From Actinotalea solisilvae (GTDB lineage Bacteria > Actinomycetota > Actinomycetes > Actinomycetales > Cellulomonadaceae), in NCBI RefSeq assembly GCF_016464425.1, contig NZ_JADDKQ010000009.1:62001-126000 (forward strand): DNA of 64,000 bases, written 5' to 3'. Position numbers and translations under genes: made by a program. Numbering within the stretch: the stretch's first letter is position 1; the number at the start of each line of letters is the position of its first letter. This document shows positions 27,356-37,421 of the stretch, piece after piece. The notes beneath the pieces are model-generated. The model did not search any database. It was not told the origin of the DNA and was given only the letters and a program-made list of their open reading frames with translations.

Positions 27356-27933
27356 CCGCGCTCGCCGCAGCCACCGTCGTCCCGCCGACCCGCACCGCGC
27401 GTCCGGCACCGCCCGCCGCGGTGCGTCGCCTCCGCACGGCGGGGCCTGGCGCCGCACCGCCGCTCCCGCGGCTCCTCCTGCCGCCCGTCACGGAACCCGC
27501 GGGCCGCGCGACGGCGCGGGACGCGGCGGCGCTCCAGGCTCCGATGCTCCGGCGCGTCACGTCCCCGGTGACCGAGACCTACTGGCCGGTGCCGGCGCCC
27601 GCGCCGGCGGACGACGTCGCACCCGACCCGACGCGGCTGTGCGGGTCGGTCGTGCTCGCGGCCGTCGAGGCGCTCGCGGGCGGACGACCCGTGCTGCAGC
27701 TCGCGCGCTGGGTCGGCCCGGCGGTCTACGAGTCGCTCGCGCGCCACTGCCCGCCGCCCGGCGGGTCGCTCGCGCGCCGACCCACGGTGCGCAGCACCGT
27801 GCTCTCCCGGGTCGGTCCCACGGTCGCGGAGGCGAGCGTCGTCGTGCACGACGGCACCCGGGTGCGCGCGGCCGCGGTGCGGATGGAGCTCCACCGCGGC
27901 ACCTGGTGCGCGACGGTGCTCCAGATCGGCTGA
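27352..27933 (+). CDS. Rv3235 family protein
   Basis: Actinobacterial protein of unknown function, 193 residues. The first 85 residues are Pro/Ala-rich and apparently disordered. The conserved part (about 95-190) has LCGSVVLAAVEALAGGRPVLQLARWV, then a segment ending RAAAVRMELHRGTWCATVLQIG, characteristic of the Rv3235 family (RHGxW..T..Q). It is coupled to the LysM gene and runs convergent with secA, as Rv3235 lies near secA1 in mycobacteria. Cytoplasmic by prediction. Confidence 0.82.
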   Translation: MTALAAATVVPPTRTARPAPPAAVRRLRTAGPGAAPPLPRLLLPPVTEPAGRATARDAAALQAPMLRRVTSPVTETYWPVPAPAPADDVAPDPTRLCGSVVLAAVEALAGGRPVLQLARWVGPAVYESLARHCPPPGGSLARRPTVRSTVLSRVGPTVAEASVVVHDGTRVRAAAVRMELHRGTWCATVLQIG

Positions 27934-27963
27934 GCCGCCCGGACCGTGGGTCCGGGCGGCTCA
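27931..27963. terminator. Bidirectional terminator between Rv3235-family gene and secA
   Basis: Perfect 15-bp inverted repeat (arms 27931-27945 and 27949-27963) with a 3-nt loop. It starts on the TGA of the Rv3235-family gene and lies 24 nt past the secA stop, so it serves both convergent genes. No T-tract. Confidence 0.8.
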
Positions 27964-27986
27964 GGGGACGGGCAGCGCCTGGCGGC

Positions 27987-30941
<2,955 letters not shown>

Positions 30942-31043
30942 GCGTTTGCTCCAGACTCCTCATCAGGCCCGCGCCGGGCGGCACGGGCCGGTCCCGGCCG
31001 CCACCGGGCGCGCGCCCGCGGCGGTCGACACAGACCGGGATCC

Positions 31044-31049
31044 ATCGTA
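31044..31049 (-). promoter_or_regulatory. Probable -10 of secA
   Basis: TACGAT on the minus strand, about 100 nt before the secA GTG. This leaves an ordinary SD-containing leader, unlike most neighbours. Confidence 0.4.
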
Positions 31050-31066
31050 GGCGAGTCGTGCGCCCC

Positions 31067-32098
31067 TCATGCGCCGCGTCTGCGACGTGGCCGCACCGCG
31101 AGCGTCGCGGCGGCGAGGGCGACACCGCCGACGACGCCGAGCGCGCCGATCCGCTCGCCGCGCACGACGGCGGCGCCGACGGCCGCGGTCAGCGGCTCGA
31201 GGAGCGCGACGAGCGACGCCGTCGTCGCCGGGACCCCGTGCAGGCCGGTGAAGTAGGCCGCCCAGGCGGCCGCCGTGGGCACGAGGGCGAGGAAGGCGAC
31301 GAGCAGGACGACGCGGCCGGCGTCGACGGCCTCGCCAGGCCCTCGGGAGACGCCCGGCAGGCCCGCGACCAGGGCCCACGGGAGCAGGACCAGCCCGCCG
31401 AGGACGAAGGAGACGGCGGTCATGACCACGGGGTCGAGACCGGGCACGGGGCGGCGGTTGACCAGCGTCACGCCCGCGAAGGTCGCGGCCGCGAGGAGCG
31501 CCAGGAGCGGGCCCGCCGGTCCGCCGACGACCCCCGACCCGTCGTCGCGCAGGCCCGGCGCCACGAGCAGGAGGAGGCCGGCGACCGCGAGCGCGATGGC
31601 GCCCACCACGCGCACGTCGGGCAGCCGCCGCGCACCCACGGACGTCGCCACCGCGACGAGCACGGGCGCGGCGCCGAGCGCCACGAGCGTCGCGATGCTC
31701 ACCGAGCTGAGGCTGATGGCGGTGAAGTAGCACGCCTGGTAGGCCGCGAGCAGCGCCGCGACGACGAGCACGCGCACGAGCGCGCGCCGGTCCCGCAGGA
31801 CGGCGAGCGGGTGCGGCAGGGCGCGCGCGACCAGGAGGACGACCGAGAGCGCGAGGCCGCCCGCGCCCAGGCGCACCGCGGCGACCGCGCCCGGGGTGAG
31901 CCCGGCGTCGGTGAGGGCCGCGCCCGCGAGGCCGCCCGTGCCCCAGAGCACCGCCCCGAGGACGACGAGGAGGAACGCGCGCGGGTCGGCCCGGTCCGGG
32001 CCGCCCGGTGCGGCGGCGTCCCGGACCTCGGCCGGGGCGTCGGTGAGCGGCACGACGGCGTCGTCGCCCCCACCCGTCCCGAGCGGCTCCGTCCTCAC
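31067..32098 (-). CDS. EamA/DMT-superfamily exporter
   Basis: Drug/metabolite transporter-type membrane protein, 343 residues. After a polar 40-residue N-terminus come ten hydrophobic helices in two EamA repeats (about 42-180 and 195-335), with the typical end-of-repeat phrase ATTASLVALLEPLTAAVGAAV near 300. Substrate unknown; relatives export amino acids or other metabolites. The GTG start overlaps the stop of the upstream glycosylase gene, so they form an operon. Confidence 0.87.
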   Translation of the reverse strand: MRTEPLGTGGGDDAVVPLTDAPAEVRDAAAPGGPDRADPRAFLLVVLGAVLWGTGGLAGAALTDAGLTPGAVAAVRLGAGGLALSVVLLVARALPHPLAVLRDRRALVRVLVVAALLAAYQACYFTAISLSSVSIATLVALGAAPVLVAVATSVGARRLPDVRVVGAIALAVAGLLLLVAPGLRDDGSGVVGGPAGPLLALLAAATFAGVTLVNRRPVPGLDPVVMTAVSFVLGGLVLLPWALVAGLPGVSRGPGEAVDAGRVVLLVAFLALVPTAAAWAAYFTGLHGVPATTASLVALLEPLTAAVGAAVVRGERIGALGVVGGVALAAATLAVRPRRRRGA

Positions 32099-33462
32099 GC
32101 GTCCTCCGGCGCACCGACCGGCGCCAGCGGCCGGCCGACCACCCCGTCGGGACGCGCGTGCCCGCCCGCGAGCAGCGCGGCGAGCGGCGCCGCGAGGTCG
32201 CCCGGGGCGCCGTCGGGCACGCGGACCACCTCGAGGCCGAGCCAGCCCGCGAGCTCGTGCAGCTCGGCAGCGAGCTCGACGGCGGTGCCCGCGGGCGCGC
32301 CCGGCTCGAGGTGCGCCGCCTGGACGAGGAGGACGCCCGCGGCGCGGTCGGCCTTGAGGTCGACGCGCGCGGCCATGCGGTCCCCGAGCAGGAACGGCAG
32401 CACGTAGTACCCGTGGACGCGCTGCGCCGCGGGCACGTAGATCTCGATGCGGTACCGCATGCCGAAGAGCTCCTCGAGCCGCCGACGCTCGAAGACGAGC
32501 GGGTCGAACGGGCTCAGCAGCGCGCGCCCCGTCGCCCGTCGCGGCAGCGAGGCGTCGCGGTGCAGGTACGTCGGCCGGTCCGACCAGCCGTCGACGTGCA
32601 CCGGCAGCAGCGTGCCGTCCTCGACCAGGTCCGCGACCGCGGCGCGCGTCTTCTCGAGGCTGCGCAGGCGGAAGTAGTCGCCGAAGCACGCCGCGGTGCC
32701 GATGCCGTGGGCGCGCGCGGCGATGGCGACGAGCTCGCGCACGGCGTCGGCCTCCGACGGCTCCGGGGTCGCGAGCACCGCGGGCGGCAGGACCCGCTCG
32801 GTGAGGTCGTAGCAGCGCTCGAACGCGGTGTTGCGGCGCGCGGCCGTGAGCTCGCCCGTGAAGAAGAGGAACTCGAGGACCCGTTTGGCCATCGTCCAGT
32901 TCCAGCCCCACTCCGTGCGCTCGCGCGGGTGCTCCGCCTCGTAGACCGCGTGAACCTCGCGCGCCGTGACGGGGCCGCGCTCGCGGACGAACGCGCGGAT
33001 CTCGTCGACCGCTGCCGAGTGCTGCAGGGGCACCTCGCGGATCGTGCCCCAGGCGTGCTCGCGGTAGGCGCGCTGGCGCCAGCCGAGCAGCCGGTACGTC
33101 GACGGCGGGACGAACGACGCCTCGTGCGCCCAGCACTCGACGAGCCGGCGCGGCGCGCGCCCGGCGGCCCGGTCGAGCAGGCCGACGTCGTAGGAGCCCA
33201 GGCGGGAGTACGCGGGCATGAGGTGGGCGCGCGCGAGGACGTTGACCGAGTCGATCTGGAGCAGGCCCAGGCGGTCGACGACGCCCTGGAGGCCGCGCAT
33301 CGTCACGCCTCCCCCGCCGGTGGGCCGCGGCCGGTCGAGCCCCTGGGCGCGCAGGGCGACCCGGCGCGCCTGCGCGAGGGTCAGCCGCTCGACGGGCCGG
33401 ACGGCCTCGGCAGCCCGGGCGGGCTCGGCGGGCCGGACGGACGAGGGGCGCGAGGCGGGCAT
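32095..33462 (-). CDS. AlkX/YcaQ-like DNA glycosylase-family protein (HTH_42)
   Basis: Winged-helix protein of 455 residues in the YcaQ/AlkZ superfamily, whose studied members open interstrand crosslinks and remove bulky alkylated bases. The catalytic-loop motif reads LLQIDSVNVLARAHLMPAYSR: Q-hydrophobic-D, the form of E. coli YcaQ (AlkX), rather than the QxQ of AlkZ. Other family blocks: VECWAHEASFVPP, LLSPFDPLVFERRRLEELF and YVLPFLLGDRMAARVDLKADR. An ATG 9 nt further upstream is also possible; the chosen one has GAGG 9 nt before it. DNA-repair role is from family knowledge. Confidence 0.82.
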   Translation of the reverse strand: MPASRPSSVRPAEPARAAEAVRPVERLTLAQARRVALRAQGLDRPRPTGGGGVTMRGLQGVVDRLGLLQIDSVNVLARAHLMPAYSRLGSYDVGLLDRAAGRAPRRLVECWAHEASFVPPSTYRLLGWRQRAYREHAWGTIREVPLQHSAAVDEIRAFVRERGPVTAREVHAVYEAEHPRERTEWGWNWTMAKRVLEFLFFTGELTAARRNTAFERCYDLTERVLPPAVLATPEPSEADAVRELVAIAARAHGIGTAACFGDYFRLRSLEKTRAAVADLVEDGTLLPVHVDGWSDRPTYLHRDASLPRRATGRALLSPFDPLVFERRRLEELFGMRYRIEIYVPAAQRVHGYYVLPFLLGDRMAARVDLKADRAAGVLLVQAAHLEPGAPAGTAVELAAELHELAGWLGLEVVRVPDGAPGDLAAPLAALLAGGHARPDGVVGRPLAPVGAPEDA

Positions 33463-33506
33463 GGTGCCCATCCTCGCGCCCCCCACCGACACGCGGGCGC
33501 GGCCCG

Positions 33507-34139
33507 TCAGACCGCCTGCGCCGCGACGCTCACCGGGGCGTCGAGACGGATGACGCCGTAGCTCCAGCCGCGGCGCCGGTACGCGACCGACGGCAGGGCC
33601 GTCTCGGCGTCGATGAAGAGGTAGAAGTCGTGCCCGACCATCTCCATCTCGTACAGGGCGTCGTCGAGCGTCATCGGCTGGGCCTGGTGGGTCTTCTCGC
33701 GGATCACCACGGGCGAGTCCCCCCACGTGGACTCGACCGACTCACCGGGCGCCGCCGTGCGGACCGGCTCGTCGGCAGCCTCCTCCACGGGCTGGTGCGG
33801 CCGGACGTCCACGGGCGCGAGGGGGGTGTCCTTGTGATGGTCCTTCTTGCGGTCGCGTGCGCGCCTGAGCCGCTCGATCAGCTTGGTCGTCGCCGCGTCG
33901 AGGGCCGCGTACGGGTCGTCCGCGCTGGCCTCGGCACGCACCACCGGCCCCTTGCCACGCACCGTGAGCTCCACCCGCTCCGAGATCTCGGACTGACGAG
34001 GGTTCTTCTCGTGGGTGACCTCCACGTCGACCCGCATCGCGCGCGGGGCGAGCTGGGTCACCTTCGCGAGCTTGTCCTCGACGTGGCGGCGGAAACGCTC
34101 GGGCACCTCGGTGTGGCGGCCGACGACGACGATCTCCAT
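33507..34139 (-). CDS. hpf: Ribosome hibernation-promoting factor, long form
   Basis: Long HPF of 210 residues that dimerises 70S ribosomes into inactive 100S particles. N-terminal S30AE domain about 1-100 (MEIVVVGRHTEVPERFRRHV; ADDPYAALDAATTKLIERL), a charged linker, and the C-terminal dimerisation domain about 145-200 (VIREKTHQAQPMTLDDALYEM; YRRRGWSYGVIRLD). Strong SD AAGGAGG 6 nt before the ATG. A probable promoter at 34419-34446 leaves a leader of about 270 nt. Position next to secA and comF matches mycobacteria. Confidence 0.95.
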   Translation of the reverse strand: MEIVVVGRHTEVPERFRRHVEDKLAKVTQLAPRAMRVDVEVTHEKNPRQSEISERVELTVRGKGPVVRAEASADDPYAALDAATTKLIERLRRARDRKKDHHKDTPLAPVDVRPHQPVEEAADEPVRTAAPGESVESTWGDSPVVIREKTHQAQPMTLDDALYEMEMVGHDFYLFIDAETALPSVAYRRRGWSYGVIRLDAPVSVAAQAV

Positions 34140-34196
34140 GGCTGACCTCCTTGACGGGGCGGCACGCGGCCGCCCGGCGAACTGCTCGGGACGCCC

Positions 34197-34412
34197 TCAT
34201 CGGGCGGACGGCGCGCACCACCTCCGCTCGCGGCGAGGGGCCGTCCTGCGCCCGGACGCGCCCGGAGGGGCGAGCCGGCGCAGGGGCGTGCGGGTCCCCG
34301 CGGACGCTGCCGCGCGGGAGGAGGGAGGGGGTGGAGCCGTGCCCGCCGGCCCGCCCTCGCCTCGCGCCCGCCCCGGGGGGCGGTGGGGTGCGACGGCCGA
34401 CGACGGCTCCAT
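34197..34412 (-). CDS. Possible leaderless leader peptide upstream of hpf (71 aa, doubtful)
   Basis: The ATG lies exactly 6 nt after the TAACGT hexamer of the presumed hpf promoter, the same geometry as the leaderless genes nearby, and the frame stays open for 71 codons, ending 58 nt before hpf. The product (start MEPSSAVAPHRPPG, end RRWCAPSAR) is Pro/Arg/Ala-rich and resembles chance translation of G+C-rich DNA. I include it because of the promoter spacing; it could be a regulatory upstream frame. Confidence 0.2.
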   Translation of the reverse strand: MEPSSAVAPHRPPGRARGEGGPAGTAPPPPSSRAAASAGTRTPLRRLAPPGASGRRTAPRRERRWCAPSAR

Positions 34413-34418
34413 GCACCG

Positions 34419-34446
34419 ACGTTAGCCTCCCCCGAGGGAATCGGTG
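34419..34446 (-). promoter_or_regulatory. Probable hpf promoter
   Basis: TTCACC (-35-like), 18 bp spacer, TAACGT (-10), minus strand, about 280 nt upstream of hpf. Confidence 0.4.
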
Positions 34447-34489
34447 AACAGGACGCGACGGCGTCCCGCCGGTCGGACGTCGGTGCCGG

Positions 34490-35287
34490 TCAGGTGCCCG
34501 TCCGATCCGTCCCGACCTGGGCGGGTTCGGGCGTCGCGGCGACGGTCAGCGCCCCGAGGACGCGGGCTCCGGCTGCGGTGAGCGCGTCCGCGCAGGCCGC
34601 GAGCGTCGCGCCGGTCGTCACGACGTCGTCGACGAGCAGCACCCAGGCACCGGGGACCGGCCGGCGCACGCGCACCGACCCCGCGGCGTTCGTCGCCCTC
34701 GCGCGCGCGCCCAGGCCGGCCTGGTCCCGCCGACGTCGTCGCCGGGGCAGGGCGAGCACGCGACCCGCGGACGCGGGGACGCCGCCCGCGCGCAGGCCGG
34801 CGGCGACCTCGCCCGCGAGCCCGCCGACGAGGTCGGCGCCGCGTCGCCGTCGGGCGTGCGCCGTCGTGGGCACCGGCACGACGAGCAGGGGCTCGCCCAC
34901 GACCGCGTCGACGACGTCCGGGGCGAGGGCGCGTGCCGCCGCCCGCATGACCCGCGCGAGCACCGGCGTGAGGTCCGCACGCCCGTGGTCCTTCCAGGCC
35001 AGCACCACCCCGCGCACGGGGCCCGCGTAGGCAGCGGCCGCCCAGACCGGCAGCGGCGGCACGCCGTCCAGGCGGTCGAGGCGCGGCACCGCGAGCTCGA
35101 CGCGCCGAGGCGCGCCGCGCAGCGCGTCGGAGCACGGCCCGCAGAGGCGGACGTCCCAGGCGCCGCACCCGGGGCACTCGACCGGCAGCACCCAGCGGGC
35201 GGCGTCGCGCAGCGCCGCACCCACGACGGCGGCGCGGCCGGCCGCGGTGCCGGTGCTCTCGTGCTCGGACGTGCGGCGCGGGGTCAC
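34490..35287 (-). CDS. comF: ComF-family phosphoribosyltransferase-like protein
   Basis: ComF/GntX-type protein, 265 residues, in naturally competent bacteria a cytoplasmic factor helping move incoming single-stranded DNA; in Actinobacteria its role is not established. N-terminal zinc ribbon CPGCGAWDVRLCGPC (about 36-50) and a PRTase domain with the PRPP loop VLLVDDVVTTGATL near 221 and a helper block VVPVPTTAHARRRRGAD near 142. The GTG start has CAGGCT 6 nt upstream. Upstream is a minisatellite-like repeat. Confidence 0.88.
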   Translation of the reverse strand: MTPRRTSEHESTGTAAGRAAVVGAALRDAARWVLPVECPGCGAWDVRLCGPCSDALRGAPRRVELAVPRLDRLDGVPPLPVWAAAAYAGPVRGVVLAWKDHGRADLTPVLARVMRAAARALAPDVVDAVVGEPLLVVPVPTTAHARRRRGADLVGGLAGEVAAGLRAGGVPASAGRVLALPRRRRRRDQAGLGARARATNAAGSVRVRRPVPGAWVLLVDDVVTTGATLAACADALTAAGARVLGALTVAATPEPAQVGTDRTGT

Positions 35288-35299
35288 GCGCCCAGCCTG
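35288..35299 (-). promoter_or_regulatory. -10 element of comF (leaderless type)
   Basis: CAGGCT, 6 nt, GTG on the minus strand. Confidence 0.45.
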
Positions 35300-35322
35300 G
35301 CGCGTCGCCGTCGCGCCGCGCC

Positions 35323-35443
35323 GTCGTCCCCAGGCGCCGCTCGTCCCCAGGCGCCGGTCGTCCAGCGCCGGTCGTCCCCAGCGCCGGTCGTCCCCAGCGC
35401 CGGTCGTCCGCAGGGGCCTGTCGTCCCCAGGCGCCGGTCGTCC
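35323..35443 (+). repeat. Tandem repeat (about 16-17 bp unit) upstream of comF
   Basis: Eight imperfect head-to-tail units with the core GTCGTCCCCAGGCGCCG (the second begins GCTCGTCC; others lose or change one to three bases). The array lies in the 406-bp comF-lpqB gap, just outside the comF start. Period changes of 14-17 bp are typical of slippage. The rest of the gap (35444-35693) has no gene. Confidence 0.8.
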
Positions 35444-35630
35444 ACCCACTCAGCCACCCACCCCCCGCCGCGGGCGCCACGGGGCGCGCCTGCGGTGGCC
35501 CGTGCACCGCCGGGACGTGCGGCGCACGGGGCTGGAGATGCAGGAGTGGCCTCACGGCCGGCACCCGGTCCCTCTCGCGCCCCGCGCGTCACGTGCGCCG
35601 CACGTCCCGGCGGGCGGCCGGTCCGGCACG

Positions 35631-35690
35631 GCGGCGGACGGCGGGCGGCGGCGGACGGACGGCGGCGGGCGGCGGGTGGTGGGTGGCGGT
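35631..35690 (-). terminator. C-rich, G-poor stretch just after lpqB: possible Rho-dependent termination region
   Basis: Immediately after the lpqB stop the mRNA strand is a run of CCG/CCC/CCA triplets with few A or U (plus strand is the G-rich complement). Such cytosine-rich unstructured RNA can load Rho. The plus strand has GGG runs at 35667, 35674 and 35681 that could also form G-quadruplex-like DNA. This is inference from composition only. Confidence 0.3.
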
Positions 35691-35693
35691 CGC

Positions 35694-37421
35694 TCAGCCG
35701 GGGAAGACCGGGTCGCGGACGCCCTCGGCGACGTTCTTCCACTGGTTGCCCTGCCGCGTGAGCAGCGTCCCCGCGTCGTCGACGACGAAGATCGCCTGGC
35801 GCCCGCGCCCGGCGGCGATGCCGCGTCCCTCGAGCAGGGTGAGCGCCTCGGTCGGCCCGCCCACCGGCACGAGGTGCGTCGTCGGCACCGCGAGCTCCTG
35901 GCTGGTGCCGAGCACCGCGAGCGTCACCTCGTCGACCCACGCGACCTCGACGGCGTCGAGCACGGCCGCGCCCACCTGGAGCGGCTCGGCGCCCACGAGC
36001 GTGGGCCGGCCGTCCTCGTCGCGGACCACGGACGCCACCGAGACCTGGACGTCGACCGACGCCGCGCCCGCGGAGACGAGCGCGACCCGCGCGCCGTCGC
36101 GCGAGACCCGCAGCGACCGCACCGTGCGCCCCTCGAGCCACGGCGCGTCGAGGGTCGCGACCGCGCCCGACTCGTCGACCGCGAGCAGCTCGCCCGTCGA
36201 CGCCTGCTCGCCCGTCCACACCCACCCGTGCCGGTCGACCGACGGCGGGACCAGCGCGGCACCCTCGAGCAGGGCGACCGGTGCGCCGCCGTCGAGCGGC
36301 AGCAGCAGCAGCCGGCGCTGACCCGACAGCACGACGCGGATCGTCTCGTCGAGGCTGATCGCGGGGTGCCCGGGCTCGAGGCCGGCCAGCGGCGCCACGC
36401 CCTCGACCGGCTCGACGGCGCCGTCGCGCAGCACCGACAGGACGTCGCCCACGAGCATGTACGGGCCCGAGGAGGGCGCGACGTCACGCTGCAGCACGGG
36501 CACGCTCGTCTCGCGCCACGGCAGGCCGCCGACGGTGATCTCGACCCCGCGCACGGGGAACCGGCCGAGCGTCTCGGTGACCTGGGCCTGCAGCAGGTTG
36601 CGGTCGCTCTGCGCGGGCAGCGTCGGGATCTCGGCGAGGTCGATCCGCGCGACGCCGTCCTCCGAGATCGTCACGGTCTCGGTGCTCAGCCGCGCACCCT
36701 CGGGCGCACCCGAGGCGACGGCGTCGCGCAGCCACGGCGACGGACCCCATAGCAGCGCGCTCATCGCGAGCGACGGCGTCTTGGACGTCGCGAACCAGCG
36801 CAGGTCGGGCACGAGGTGGCTGCCGTCCTGCGACGCGAAGTACAGCGGCACGGGCCGGTAGGAGACCTCGAAGTTGCCCGCGTCCATGAGCACGCCGTCG
36901 GGCAGCCCGGAGATGCGCCACTGCCCCGCGGTGTCGCGCGCGAGCGTGAAGACGAGCTCGGTGTCGAGCGAGCCCGGCGCCGCCTCGGTGTACCGGCCCG
37001 CCTCGTCGACGGTCGCCTCGACCGGCACGGTGACGACGACGGACCCGTCCTCCTGCGGCGCGAGCTGGGGGCCGCTGCCGCGCTGCGGGTAGACGGTCAC
37101 ACGGGCGCGCGGGTCCCACTCGTCCGACGCGCGCGCGGTGAGGAACTTGCGCGCGACCACGAACTCGTCGGCGAGCCCCGCGGCGCCCGCGAGGAGGAAG
37201 CCGCGCACGAGCTCGGCGGGCTCCGCGTCGACGACGGGGTCGCTCGGCAGCTGGAGCGGCACGCCCGGCTGGTCGGTGCTCACGACGTCGCCCGTCCGGA
37301 TCGGGCCCGAGGTCGGGATGCCGACGCAGCCCGCGAGGAGCAGCGCCGCGAGCGCCACGACCGCCGGGGCCAGCGCGGGGCGGCTCCGGACGAGGCGGCC
37401 CGGGGTGCGACGGTCGGGCAT
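35694..37421 (-). CDS. lpqB: Lipoprotein LpqB, MtrAB accessory factor
   Basis: Exported lipoprotein of 575 residues that in mycobacteria binds the MtrB sensor domain. Signal peptide with lipobox LLAGC (Cys about 32). A GerMN domain spans roughly 200-310 (DLRWFATSKTPSLAMSALLWG) and a C-terminal beta-propeller-like LpqB domain about 330-575. It follows mtrB with a TGATG overlap, so mtrA-mtrB-lpqB is one operon. The last residues (NVAEGVRDPVFPG) match the usual LpqB end. Confidence 0.94.
   Translation of the reverse strand: MPDRRTPGRLVRSRPALAPAVVALAALLLAGCVGIPTSGPIRTGDVVSTDQPGVPLQLPSDPVVDAEPAELVRGFLLAGAAGLADEFVVARKFLTARASDEWDPRARVTVYPQRGSGPQLAPQEDGSVVVTVPVEATVDEAGRYTEAAPGSLDTELVFTLARDTAGQWRISGLPDGVLMDAGNFEVSYRPVPLYFASQDGSHLVPDLRWFATSKTPSLAMSALLWGPSPWLRDAVASGAPEGARLSTETVTISEDGVARIDLAEIPTLPAQSDRNLLQAQVTETLGRFPVRGVEITVGGLPWRETSVPVLQRDVAPSSGPYMLVGDVLSVLRDGAVEPVEGVAPLAGLEPGHPAISLDETIRVVLSGQRRLLLLPLDGGAPVALLEGAALVPPSVDRHGWVWTGEQASTGELLAVDESGAVATLDAPWLEGRTVRSLRVSRDGARVALVSAGAASVDVQVSVASVVRDEDGRPTLVGAEPLQVGAAVLDAVEVAWVDEVTLAVLGTSQELAVPTTHLVPVGGPTEALTLLEGRGIAAGRGRQAIFVVDDAGTLLTRQGNQWKNVAEGVRDPVFPG

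Larger units (their letters stand above)
34140..34489. other. 350-bp region between hpf and comF: long hpf leader
   Basis: Besides the hpf SD, it holds a promoter-like TTCACC (34446-34441), 18 bp, TAACGT (34424-34419) on the minus strand and a possible short reading frame right after it (34412-34197). The remainder is G+C-rich low complexity, Pro/Arg/Ala in any translation. I recognise no known riboswitch. Confidence 0.5.
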
